Assembly: GCF_001435775.1 (NCBI RefSeq) | Contig: NZ_AZFK01000088.1 | Location: forward strand, 1 to 45,208 | Length of the DNA: 45,208 nt | Direction of reading: 5' to 3' | Origin: Limosilactobacillus ingluviei DSM 15946 | GTDB taxonomy: Bacteria; Bacillota; Bacilli; Lactobacillales; Lactobacillaceae | Shown here: positions 38,090 through 45,208 of the stretch, piece by piece | Position numbering within the stretch: position 1 is the stretch's first letter | Layout: each line of letters starts with the position of its first letter | Position numbers and translations under genes: made by a program | The notes under the pieces: generated by a model | Databases searched by the model: none | What the model was told of the DNA's origin: nothing | Seen by the model: the letters and a program-made list of their open reading frames with translations, nothing else

Positions 38090-39388
38090 TTACGGGTATA
38101 AACGGTTCAGCATCCGTGGGAACGGGATCGTCGTCCGCAAGTGATCCTGCAAGGTAATCCAACTCAAGAACCGTTCTAACCCTAAACCAAAGCCTGAGTG
38201 TGGCACTGACCCATACTTGCGCAAGTCTAAGTACCAAGCATAATCCTTTGGATCTAACCCAGCATCCTTAACGGCTTGCAATAAGGTGTCGTAGTCGGTC
38301 TCCCGTTCGGAGCCCCCAATAATTTCCCCGTAACCTTCTGGGGCCAACAAGTCGGCACAAACGTACACGTCATCCCGGGTTGGGTGTCCCTTCATGTAGA
38401 ACGGCTTGATCGACTTCGGGTAGTTTAAAATAAAGACGGGCTTGGAGAAGTGATCCGCTAAGAAGGTTTCTTCTGGCGAACCAAAGTCGTCCCCCCATTG
38501 AACATCCAGCCCACCTTTTTGCAACAATTCAATTGCTTCATCGTAGCTGATCCGTGGGTATGGCGTTTGGGTAAATGGCTTCAAGGTTTCTGGATCCCGC
38601 CCCAAGACTTCCAGTTCGTGGCTGCAATCGTCAATCACTTTTTGTACCAAGTAGGCCACGTATTCTTCTTGAATTTCCAAGCTTTCTTCTTGGTGCATAA
38701 AGGCCATTTCTGGTTCAATCATCCAAAATTCAATCAGGTGCCGCCGCGTCTTGGACTTTTCAGCCCGGAAAACCGGCCCGAAGGAGTAAACCTTGTTTAA
38801 GGCCAAGGCACCAGCTTCTTCATACAATTGACCAGATTGGGACAAGTAAGCATCTTGTTCAAAGTATTTGGTGTGGAACAGATCCGTCGTGCCTTCCGGG
38901 GCATTCCCGGTCAGGATCGGGGGATCAATCTTGGTAAAGCCATGGTCACCAAAGTATTCGTAATTAGCCCGGATCACCCGGTCGCGAATCTTCATCATCG
39001 CTTGGGGCTTTGAAGTACGCAACCACAGGTGGCGGTTATCTAACAGGAAGTCAATCCCGTGTTCCTTATTGCCAATCGGATAGTCTTCACTGGCATCGAT
39101 CACTTCGATGTCTTCAATTTGAATTTCGTACCCAAACTTGGAACGGGTATCTTCATGAATTTCCCCGATCACCCAGAAACTGGCTTCTTGGCGCAATTCG
39201 TGCTTGGCCAATTCAAAAACTTCTGGGGTGACCTTATTCTTTAACAAGACCCCTTGGAAAAAGGCCGTCCCATCCCGCAATTGCAAGAAGGCAATCTTCC
39301 CGCTGGATCGCTTATCCGTTAACCAAACCCCAATCTTCACCCGTTCGTTAACGTGGTGTGGGGCATCAATAATGTTAATTGTTTGCAC
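38090..39388 (-). CDS. asnS: Asparagine--tRNA ligase
   Basis: AsnS charges tRNA-Asn. The 432-residue class II synthetase has an N-terminal OB-fold anticodon-binding domain (to about 110; [24 protein letters not shown]) and a catalytic domain with motif 1 near [16 protein letters not shown], motif 2 [21 protein letters not shown] near 210 and motif 3 [13 protein letters not shown] near 405. It starts with GTG at 39388 behind GGAGGAATCAGGA, giving MQTINIID; an upstream in-frame TTG would overlap the ribosome binding site itself. It lies 20 bases after the tseB-like gene. Confidence 0.96.
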   Translation of the reverse strand: MQTINIIDAPHHVNERVKIGVWLTDKRSSGKIAFLQLRDGTAFFQGVLLKNKVTPEVFELAKHELRQEASFWVIGEIHEDTRSKFGYEIQIEDIEVIDASEDYPIGNKEHGIDFLLDNRHLWLRTSKPQAMMKIRDRVIRANYEYFGDHGFTKIDPPILTGNAPEGTTDLFHTKYFEQDAYLSQSGQLYEEAGALALNKVYSFGPVFRAEKSKTRRHLIEFWMIEPEMAFMHQEESLEIQEEYVAYLVQKVIDDCSHELEVLGRDPETLKPFTQTPYPRISYDEAIELLQKGGLDVQWGDDFGSPEETFLADHFSKPVFILNYPKSIKPFYMKGHPTRDDVYVCADLLAPEGYGEIIGGSERETDYDTLLQAVKDAGLDPKDYAWYLDLRKYGSVPHSGFGLGLERFLSWITLQDHLRTTIPFPRMLNRLYP

Positions 39389-39408
39389 TCCTGATTCCTC
39401 CAAATATT

Positions 39409-39927
39409 CTATAGGTTGTTGATCCGTTGAACGTAATGACCAGTCTTAAAGCTAAGCAAATCATAGCACAGCGCTCCTTGCGCATTCTTGTAGGTAACCT
39501 CCCAGACGACCCGGTCATTAAAAATTCCCGGCGCCACCTTTAAAACCCGCTTAACGGCGCGGTCTGCTCGCACCTTCGCCACGGCTTGCTGACTGGTTAA
39601 GCCACTGGCCTGCTTGACCACCCGTAATTTGCCCCCCGTCTGGGGAACGATCACTAAAATGGGCTGGTGTTGCCGATTCTGTCCACTTACCGTGTAGTAA
39701 GTGTGATCGCGATTGTAGACGTAAAAGTGATCAAAGGACCGCAAATCTGCATACTTTTTGGCCAGACTAACGGCTTGGCGCTGGGCACTGGTCTTGGGTT
39801 GGGTTGCAATTGCAAACGAACCCCAAGCGACCAGGATCAGTACCAAAACCGTCATTAAGCTTCGAATCAGCACTTGCTTACCCGAAACCCGGCTTTTTTG
39901 ACGTTGAACATCTCGCCGACTTTGCAT
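39409..39927 (-). CDS. TseB-like protein (DUF5590, YpmB family)
   Basis: The 172-residue product has a basic N terminus, one membrane anchor (about 20-42, [20 protein letters not shown]) and an extracytoplasmic part with two PepSY-like units, with [30 protein letters not shown] in the middle (key words: [10 protein letters not shown] and VLKVAPGI) and VVWEVTYKN near 145. YpmB was renamed TseB in Bacillus because it affects cell-wall elongation and tetracycline sensitivity through PBP2A. The same neighbours, dinG upstream and asnS-dnaD downstream, occur there. Bacillus also has aspB in this block, which is absent here. The AAGGAAGG ribosome binding site supports the ATG. Confidence 0.87.
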   Translation of the reverse strand: MQSRRDVQRQKSRVSGKQVLIRSLMTVLVLILVAWGSFAIATQPKTSAQRQAVSLAKKYADLRSFDHFYVYNRDHTYYTVSGQNRQHQPILVIVPQTGGKLRVVKQASGLTSQQAVAKVRADRAVKRVLKVAPGIFNDRVVWEVTYKNAQGALCYDLLSFKTGHYVQRINNL

Positions 39928-40003
39928 AAAAGCCTTCCTTCCTAAACAATATCAGTAAAAGTTTATCACAGATTTCCGAAGGCGAATAGAGATTAATTGA
40001 TTT

Positions 40004-42838
40004 TTAAAGTTTCGCTGGGCCGGCGGTTTGCAAAAAAGCCGCCGTGGCAGAACTCAATTCCGCCGTGGGCACTTCCACTTGCGGTAAGCCCGCCGGTAAG
40101 GCCCGTTGCATGGTTTGCCCATACCGCTTGGTTACCAACCGGGGATCTAACACTACCGCCACCCCCGTATCCGTCGGCGTGCGCAACAGCCGCCCGACCC
40201 CTTGGCGCAACCGAATAATTGCTTGGGGTAAAGAATAGTGATAAAACGGGCTGTGGCCTTGTTGCTTCATTAACTCATACCGTGCTTGATTTTCCAATTG
40301 GGTCGGGGCCGCAAATGGTAAGCGGGTAATAATCAGCAACTGGAGCTGATTATCGGGCAAGTCAATCCCCTCCCAAAAGCTGGCCGCCCCCAAGAGGATC
40401 GAATTATGCCCACTGCTGAACTGTTTGAGCAATTTCGCCCGGTTGCCGTTAACCCCTTGGGCCAGAATATCGCGTTGATTAAAGACCGCCGTTTGTCGCA
40501 AATAGCCATACACGGCCTCAATGGTTTGCAAAGAGTTAAACAACACCATCGTTTGACAATCCGTCGCCACGGCCAAATCAGCAATCGTCTGCGCCAAGTA
40601 CTGGTGATAGCTGGCTTCTTCGTGGTCCGTGGGGCTAGGCGCGTCACTGGCGACCAAGAGCTTGGCCTGATGTTCATAATCAAAGGCTTCCGGCAAGCGT
40701 TTGACCTTCACCGCGGCTTTCTCCAGATCCAACTGGTCAAAAATAAAGGCGGAGCGGTTAGAAGTAAATAAGGTCGCACCGGTAAACAATTGATGCGTAA
40801 AGTGGGCGTAGACTCGCTCGCGCAAGAAGTGGTTGGCCGCTAACAATCCTCCCGTTAAGGTTAAGGTCGTTGTTTCACTCCCCTGCCGGGCCCGGAGCCA
40901 AAAGAGGGTCAGTTGATCGGGCTGGTCGGCCAGCCGTTTCAATTCGTGTAACTGATCATCCACGGCCACTAACTGCGCCAATTGGCTGGCAAATTGATTC
41001 ATTAAATAACGGTCCTGACCTAACCATTGCGCTTGGCGTTCCGCAAACAAATGTTGCAAAGCGCTAAAATGCAGCTTTAAACTGGCCAAATCCTGTTCAA
41101 AGGCTTCACACAGGGGATGCGCTGGATCCAATAAGACGCTGAGCTCCGCACTTGGTAAGACCTGTTCAATAAAGGTGCCCGTGGTAGCTGACGGTGGCGT
41201 CAATTTGGTTAATAAGGCCGCGGCCAGGTCACTAACCGTTTGTTTCAAGCCGGCCAGATCCGCTTGCATCAATTCAACGTTGTAAGCCGCCAGTGGCAAC
41301 TTAGCAAATAAACTCCGCAAGTTGGGCGAATTAGTTGGATTGACCAAGGCCGCCAGCTGATTAAGCAGTAAATGCCATTCCGCAAACGCCAATTGGTGCC
41401 GCGCCTGTTTCAAAACACTTTGGGCCAGGTGTTGCGCTTCATCAACCACCAAATAGGTCGTTGGCGCCAGGGCGCCCAGTTCAGCCGCATGGGCAACTAA
41501 GTAAGCTTGGTTCGTGACGATAATCGGTGCATAGGCTAATTGCCGCTGGCGATAAACCAAGAAGTCATCGCGATAAAAGGGATCTTCACTGGCTAAGTTT
41601 GCCAAACCGGTGTGGCGAACTTCTGCCAAATACGGACTCTTTTGCGCCGTTAGATTCAATTCATCCAAATCGCCCGTCGTCGTCGTTAACAACCAGACCA
41701 ACAATTGGGCTTTTAAAAACTGGCTGAGTTGTGAATCTTCGTTTACCGTTAGGGAGTGGGCAAATTTGCTCAGACTAAGGTAATGGGCGTTGCCTTTGAC
41801 CATCACGGCCCCGCTGAAATCCGGTAATAATTGCCGCAACTGCGGCAAAGCCGTCGTCATTAATTGACTCTGCAACAGGTTCGTGGCCGTAGCGACAATT
41901 ACTTTACCAGTTGGTTGCGCTAAATACGTCAGGGGAACTAAGTATCCCAGACTCTTGCCCACCCCGGTCCCGGCTTCAATCATAATCTGCCGGGCGTGAT
42001 CACGCGTAAAGTAGTTATAAATCGCGTTCATCATTTTCGCTTGCAGGGGCCGGTAAGTCAGTAGATCACCAAACAACCGCTGCTTTTGGCGCTTCGTCAA
42101 CGGAAAAGCTGGGGGGGTCTTGGGCGTAGCCACGCTGAGCGGCCGTTTTTTATGCAACACCAAGCCGTGACTAACGTAGTGGGCATCATCTAAGGCTACG
42201 GGGTGACTTTGGCGGTATTGCGCCGCCCGGTCAAGCAATAAGCGGGTTTGCAGGGGCAGTTGCAGCTGCAAGGCCACTAATTTATTCAGCGTTAAAGTTG
42301 GCAACGCTTGCAAACGTTGTAACAGATCAATCAACAAGTGCGCGGTCGCCTCCGCATCCGATACCGCGCTGTGGGGCTGATCGTGTTCAATCTGGAGTTT
42401 GGCGCTCAAATCCCGCAAGCGATAACTCTTCGCCGTTGGCAAGAGCAACTGGCTCAAACTAACGGTATCAACGGCCGGAATCTGCAGTTTGGGCAGACCG
42501 ATCCGTTGAAATTCCGCGTTTAAAAAGGGAAAATCAAAATTAACGTTGTGGGCCACAAAGATTGTATCCGCTAATAAACTTTGTAAGGTTGGCGCAACTT
42601 CTTCAAAGAGCGGGGCAGCTTTGACATCCGCGGCCCAAATTCCGGTTAACTGGCTGATTGAGCGCGCAATTGGTTGTTCGGGATTGACCTTAGTCTCAAA
42701 GTGATTAATCAACCGGCCATCTTGTACCAACACACAGCCGATTTGGATGATCCGGTCCCCCTTTTTGACGTTGGTCCCGGTCGTTTCCAAATCAACGACC
42801 GCGTAGATTGGGCCCCGGGGCGTTTTCTTTTTTTGCAT
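40004..42838 (-). CDS. dinG: DinG-type nuclease/helicase
   Basis: The 944-residue protein is the Gram-positive DinG, with a DnaQ-like 3'-5' exonuclease domain fused to an XPD-like helicase. The nuclease part (1-190) has VVDLETTG near 14, FVAHNVNFDFPFLN near 93 and HSAVSDAEAT near 155, an intact DEDDh set. The helicase part has Walker A MIEAGTGVGKSLGY near 285, a DEAH-like YLVVDEAQHLA near 465 and late motifs ASFWEGIDLP and IIRLRQGVGRLLR near 890. The Fe-S cysteines of E. coli DinG are not visible, as usual in Firmicutes. In Staphylococcus the relative acts as an exonuclease. The start is weakly supported (AGAAAGAACG), but it fits the nuclease domain. It is divergent from mvk. Confidence 0.94.
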   Translation of the reverse strand: MQKKKTPRGPIYAVVDLETTGTNVKKGDRIIQIGCVLVQDGRLINHFETKVNPEQPIARSISQLTGIWAADVKAAPLFEEVAPTLQSLLADTIFVAHNVNFDFPFLNAEFQRIGLPKLQIPAVDTVSLSQLLLPTAKSYRLRDLSAKLQIEHDQPHSAVSDAEATAHLLIDLLQRLQALPTLTLNKLVALQLQLPLQTRLLLDRAAQYRQSHPVALDDAHYVSHGLVLHKKRPLSVATPKTPPAFPLTKRQKQRLFGDLLTYRPLQAKMMNAIYNYFTRDHARQIMIEAGTGVGKSLGYLVPLTYLAQPTGKVIVATATNLLQSQLMTTALPQLRQLLPDFSGAVMVKGNAHYLSLSKFAHSLTVNEDSQLSQFLKAQLLVWLLTTTTGDLDELNLTAQKSPYLAEVRHTGLANLASEDPFYRDDFLVYRQRQLAYAPIIVTNQAYLVAHAAELGALAPTTYLVVDEAQHLAQSVLKQARHQLAFAEWHLLLNQLAALVNPTNSPNLRSLFAKLPLAAYNVELMQADLAGLKQTVSDLAAALLTKLTPPSATTGTFIEQVLPSAELSVLLDPAHPLCEAFEQDLASLKLHFSALQHLFAERQAQWLGQDRYLMNQFASQLAQLVAVDDQLHELKRLADQPDQLTLFWLRARQGSETTTLTLTGGLLAANHFLRERVYAHFTHQLFTGATLFTSNRSAFIFDQLDLEKAAVKVKRLPEAFDYEHQAKLLVASDAPSPTDHEEASYHQYLAQTIADLAVATDCQTMVLFNSLQTIEAVYGYLRQTAVFNQRDILAQGVNGNRAKLLKQFSSGHNSILLGAASFWEGIDLPDNQLQLLIITRLPFAAPTQLENQARYELMKQQGHSPFYHYSLPQAIIRLRQGVGRLLRTPTDTGVAVVLDPRLVTKRYGQTMQRALPAGLPQVEVPTAELSSATAAFLQTAGPAKL

Positions 42839-42934
42839 TGCAATTCGTTCTTTCTTCCTAAACTTACCGCGACCAAAACCTGACCGTTCAGCCCAGCTGG
42901 TACGGGGTGGTCACAGCATCATAAATTTAAGTCC

Positions 42935-42943
42935 ACTATACCA
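42935..42943 (-). promoter_or_regulatory. Extended -10 promoter of dinG
   Basis: The minus strand reads TGG-TATAGT, about 97 bases before the ATG. No good -35. The rest of 42839-43010 shows no other signal that I can name. Confidence 0.5.
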
Positions 42944-43010
42944 TACCCCACCCGGGCAATCGAGTTTCGGTAAAGTGCTTCAGATGAATTTCCCTGTTGT
43001 AGATACTTAA

Positions 43011-43019
43011 TGGTAGAAT
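43011..43019 (+). promoter_or_regulatory. Extended -10 promoter of mvk
   Basis: TGG-TAGAAT lies 38 bases before the mvk start codon, without a matching -35. Confidence 0.55.
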
Positions 43020-43056
43020 AGACAGTAGTTATTTTTAGAAAGCAGGTTGAAACAAC

Positions 43057-44004
43057 TTGAAAAATTCAGGTTATGGACAAAGTCACGCTAAATTAATTTT
43101 TATTGGTGAACACAGCGTTGTGTATGGTCAACCAGCAATTGCCCTTCCCTTAGCTTCAATTAAAACCACGGTCACCCTGAGCCGGCAAAGTGGCCCCGCC
43201 ACCATCGAAAGCCGCTATTTTACGGGGCGCTTAAGTGAGCTGCCAGCCCCGATGGCCGGGATCGGTCAATTAATCCACCGACTCCAAGTACACTTTCACG
43301 ATGATGGCAACTGGGCGATGTTGATTACCAGCCAAATCCCAGCTGAACGGGGGATGGGCTCTTCGGCCGCGGCCGCGATTGCGATTATCCGGGCCTTCTT
43401 TGATCTTTATGACGCGCCCCTGTCCCGGCCCGAATTGTTAAAATGGGCCGACATCGAAGAACAAGTCACCCACCGCAGTCCCAGCGGTTTAGACGCTGCC
43501 ATGACCAGTGCCGACCGGCCGTTATGGTTTGTCCGGGGCCAAGCTGGGGTGCCGATCGACCTTGATTTAGATGCTGTCCTGGTGATCGCCGACTCTGGGG
43601 TGCACGGGGCGACGAAAGAAGCGATTGCCGCCGTCAAACAAGAATTGACCTTACACCCAACCACCGCGAAAGAAGCCCTAGTCGATCTCGGCCAGCTGGC
43701 AGAACAAACCAAACATTTTTTGGCCACCAACCAACCTAACGCGCTTGGGGCGGTCTTAGATAAGGCCCAGATCAACCTGGCCACCCTCAACGTCAGCGAT
43801 CCAACGTTAGACCGTTTGATTGCCACAGCCAAAGCCAACGGGGCCCTTGGCGCGAAACTAACCGGGGGCGGCCGGGGCGGATGCTTCTTTGCCCTGGCTG
43901 CCGATCTGTCCCAGGCTCAACACCTCGCCCAAGCGCTGCAAACCGCCGGCGCCACGCAAACCTGGCTCCAACCCTTAAAAGCATCGGCACTCAGCACTGA
44001 TTAA
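43057..44004 (+). CDS. mvk: Mevalonate kinase
   Basis: Mevalonate kinase phosphorylates mevalonate, the first kinase step of the mevalonate route to isopentenyl diphosphate, used for undecaprenyl and quinone tails. The 315-residue GHMP kinase has IFIGEHSVVYGQPAIALPL near 17, the nucleotide loop IPAERGMGSSAAAAIAI near 98, the catalytic-Asp region SGLDAAMTS near 147, and LTGGGRGGCFFAL near 265. The start is TTG at 43057 (MKNSGYG) with an AGCAGG site 9-12 bases upstream. In lactobacilli it normally heads mvk-mvaD-mvaK2; here a strong ribosome binding site follows, but the next ORF belongs to a TnpB element. Confidence 0.95.
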   Translation: MKNSGYGQSHAKLIFIGEHSVVYGQPAIALPLASIKTTVTLSRQSGPATIESRYFTGRLSELPAPMAGIGQLIHRLQVHFHDDGNWAMLITSQIPAERGMGSSAAAAIAIIRAFFDLYDAPLSRPELLKWADIEEQVTHRSPSGLDAAMTSADRPLWFVRGQAGVPIDLDLDAVLVIADSGVHGATKEAIAAVKQELTLHPTTAKEALVDLGQLAEQTKHFLATNQPNALGAVLDKAQINLATLNVSDPTLDRLIATAKANGALGAKLTGGGRGGCFFALAADLSQAQHLAQALQTAGATQTWLQPLKASALSTD

Positions 44005-44006
44005 CC

Positions 44007-44014
44007 AAAGGAGG
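44007..44014 (+). promoter_or_regulatory. Strong ribosome binding site without a gene
   Basis: AAAGGAGG stands 2 bases after the mvk stop. No start codon with a lasting frame lies 5-12 bases away; the ATG at 44033 opens only six codons. It looks like the ribosome binding site of the next mevalonate gene, cut off by the insertion. Confidence 0.6.
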
Positions 44015-44044
44015 AAATAACTGTTAATTAAAATGTTGAATAAC

Positions 44045-44095
44045 TTTCCCTAATGTCCATGAGAAAGACAAAATGTGGTATGGATCTTAGGGGAA
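44045..44095 (+). repeat. Imperfect hairpin near the left end of the TnpB element
   Basis: TTTCCCTAATGTCCAT (44045-44060) and ATGGATCTTAGGGGAA (44080-44095) are complementary at 13 of 16 positions with a G-U at one mismatch, around a 19-base loop. Subterminal hairpins of this kind mark IS200/IS605 ends. Confidence 0.6.
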
Positions 44096-44164
44096 TAGCT
44101 AACAAAAATTTGTCATCGTCACGTCAACGAAAAACTTGCTAAATGAAGGGAACAATGAGATGAT

Positions 44165-44210
44165 TAAAGTATCAATAATGCGACCGTTTGATCGTCTCGC
44201 TGATACTTTA
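44165..44210 (+). repeat. Second hairpin upstream of tnpB
   Basis: TAAAGTATCA (44165-44174) and TGATACTTTA (44201-44210) form a perfect 10-bp stem, with GCGA/TCGC able to pair inside. It lies 40 bases before tnpB and could control its translation or block read-through into it. Confidence 0.6.
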
Positions 44211-44249
44211 GCGATTATCTATCTCTGAATTGGCGTTTGAGAGGTGGTG

Positions 44250-45208
44250 ATGATGGTGCTGCGCACGCAAAAGGTGAAGTTATATCCAAATCAGACGATG
44301 AAAAAAGTGCTCGATGGCCTGTGTGATTACCGACGCTACTGTTGGAATCAAGGTTTGGCCCTTTGGAACGACATGTATGATGCTTCAGTGATCCTTGCTG
44401 ATAAGAAGCAACGGCCCAACGAGCGCAAGGTTCGGGATGAATTAGTTGCTAATAAGGCCGACTGGCAGTTTCAACTGTCGGCGCGGTGTTTGCAGCTGGC
44501 GATTTCTGATCTCGGTAAGGCGTGGCAGAACTTTTTTGACCAGGCCCAACCGGATTGGGGCAAACCGCACTTCAAGTCGAAAAAGGCCCCCCGCCAGGGC
44601 TTCAAGACCGACCGGGCCAAGCTGTTCAATGGTTGCTTACGGCTCGATAAACCGCGCGGTGTTAAAACGCCGTGGTTTGATATCAAGTTCAAAGGGGCCC
44701 GCAATTTGACTGGTGAGTTGAAGGTGGTTTCGATTTATCGGGAAAACGGTCAGTACTGGGCCAATCTCCCCCTTGAAGTCGCGATGGGACCGAAGGCGAA
44801 AACAGCGGTTGACGTTAATGTTGGGCACCTTGATTACACTGATGGCCAAATCAAGACCCTCCCGAGCCACTTGCAAGCAATCTACAAGCGGATCAAGCAC
44901 TACCAACGTCAGTTAGCCCGCAAGCGCAAGGTCAATGGCAAGCAAGCCACCCAAAGCAAGCATTACGCCAAAACGAGAGCCAAGTTGCAGCGTGATTACC
45001 GGCGGGTGGCCAACGTCCAGCACGACTTGATGCAAAAATTCACGACCCAGTTAGTTAACACTTACGATCAGTTCGTGATTGAAGACCTCGCCGTCAAAAA
45101 GATGCAGATGAGTCATGTTACGGCAAAAGGGCTCCAACGTTCCATGTTTGGATATTTTCGTCAGGTTCTTACCTACAAGTGTGACTGGTACGGGAAAACT
45201 TTACTGGT
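44250..45208 (+). CDS. tnpB: TnpB RNA-guided nuclease, partial at window end
   Basis: TnpB is the transposon-encoded nuclease ancestral to Cas12; it uses an RNA from the element's right end to cut DNA next to a short motif and so helps keep the transposon. The 319 codons seen are intact. Residues 4-50 are the OrfB helix-turn-helix part (RTQKVKLYPNQTMKKVL, DYRRYCWNQGLALWN). The RuvC-I region reads TAVDVNVGHLDYTDG with Asp188, where canonical proteins have a GIDLGI pattern. RuvC-II is FVIEDLAVKKM with Glu278. These positions agree with catalytic residues D191 and E278 of ISDra2 TnpB. The zinc finger and RuvC-III Asp lie beyond the edge. A GAGAGGTGG site precedes ATGs at 44250 and 44253. Confidence 0.92.
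   Translation, partial: MMVLRTQKVKLYPNQTMKKVLDGLCDYRRYCWNQGLALWNDMYDASVILADKKQRPNERKVRDELVANKADWQFQLSARCLQLAISDLGKAWQNFFDQAQPDWGKPHFKSKKAPRQGFKTDRAKLFNGCLRLDKPRGVKTPWFDIKFKGARNLTGELKVVSIYRENGQYWANLPLEVAMGPKAKTAVDVNVGHLDYTDGQIKTLPSHLQAIYKRIKHYQRQLARKRKVNGKQATQSKHYAKTRAKLQRDYRRVANVQHDLMQKFTTQLVNTYDQFVIEDLAVKKMQMSHVTAKGLQRSMFGYFRQVLTYKCDWYGKTLL

Larger units (their letters stand above)
44022..45208 (+). mobile_element. IS200/IS605-type element with tnpB, left part
   Basis: A TnpB gene is preceded by about 225 bases of A/T-rich, hairpin-bearing DNA unlike its neighbours, beginning soon after the orphan ribosome binding site. No tnpA lies between mvk and tnpB, so this is a TnpB-only (IS1341-like) layout unless tnpA is elsewhere. 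The left limit is a guess near TTAAT at 44024. The right end is outside the window. Confidence 0.75.

Noticed and set aside
44446-44906. Several short ORFs on both strands over tnpB
   Set aside because: They lie within the intact TnpB frame, which carries RuvC motifs; they are shadows.
1-45208. CRISPR array or prophage
   Set aside because: No regularly spaced identical repeats, cas genes or phage structural, integrase or lysis genes were seen. The only mobile feature supported is the TnpB element at the right end.

Overview
The window looks like the chromosome of a heterofermentative lactobacillus, most likely a GC-rich Limosilactobacillus of the L. fermentum type. The grounds are strong AGGAGG-type ribosome binding sites, Firmicutes housekeeping genes in Bacillus-like order (ypsA-gpsB-rnpB, recU-ponA, dinG-tseB-asnS-dnaD), a class B RNase P RNA, a mevalonate kinase gene, and a cyd/menA respiratory set without a complete menaquinone pathway. 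The species call is inference.

Layout. 1-3.7 kb: tRNA-Gln, a large YfhO-type membrane protein, tRNA-Pro, and a GC-rich structured intergenic stretch with its own promoter. 3.7-7.4 kb: thiamine salvage operon thiM-thiD-thiE under a TPP riboswitch with a terminator, followed by an unknown 53-residue protein; apbE lies upstream as its own unit. 7.4-13.1 kb: a six-gene operon pxpB-pxpC-accB-like-accC-like-pxpA-ycsG, which joins the 5-oxoprolinase PxpABC genes to a dedicated biotin carrier and biotin carboxylase and an NRAMP-like transporter lacking the metal-binding motifs. 13.2-16.9 kb: cytochrome b5-like protein, alkyltransferase, LysR regulator with an unknown partner, a tiny Cys/His-rich membrane peptide, a small membrane protein and the rlmL/ypsC rRNA methyltransferase. 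16.9-21.4 kb: a BceRSAB-type peptide antibiotic sensing and resistance module, with a candidate response-regulator operator in front of the ABC genes. 21.4-25.9 kb: rnpB, gpsB, ypsA, recU, ponA. 25.9-35 kb: aerobic respiration block, cydABDC facing ndh, then a cupin gene and menA. 35-43 kb: EamA transporter, secreted DUF1002 protein, dnaD, asnS, tseB-like and dinG. 43-45.2 kb: mevalonate kinase, followed at once by a TnpB-bearing IS200/IS605-type element that runs off the window.

How it works together. CydAB oxidises a quinol made from imported precursors through MenA, Ndh feeds electrons from NADH, and CydDC is needed for cytochrome bd assembly. The 415-bp cydA/ndh divergent region carries a 15/15 match to the CcpA cre consensus, a 17/18-type Rex site and an extra palindrome, so carbon status and NADH/NAD ratio probably both set respiration.

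The most interesting system is the pxp operon. PxpB and PxpC belong to the families that resemble the carboxyltransferase part of urea carboxylase. With biotin carboxylase and biotin carrier in the same operon, every part of a biotin-dependent carboxylase plus a hydrolase is present. This suggests a urea-amidolyase-like, biotin-dependent route for opening 5-oxoproline or another lactam. That mechanism is a hypothesis from gene content and family relationships.
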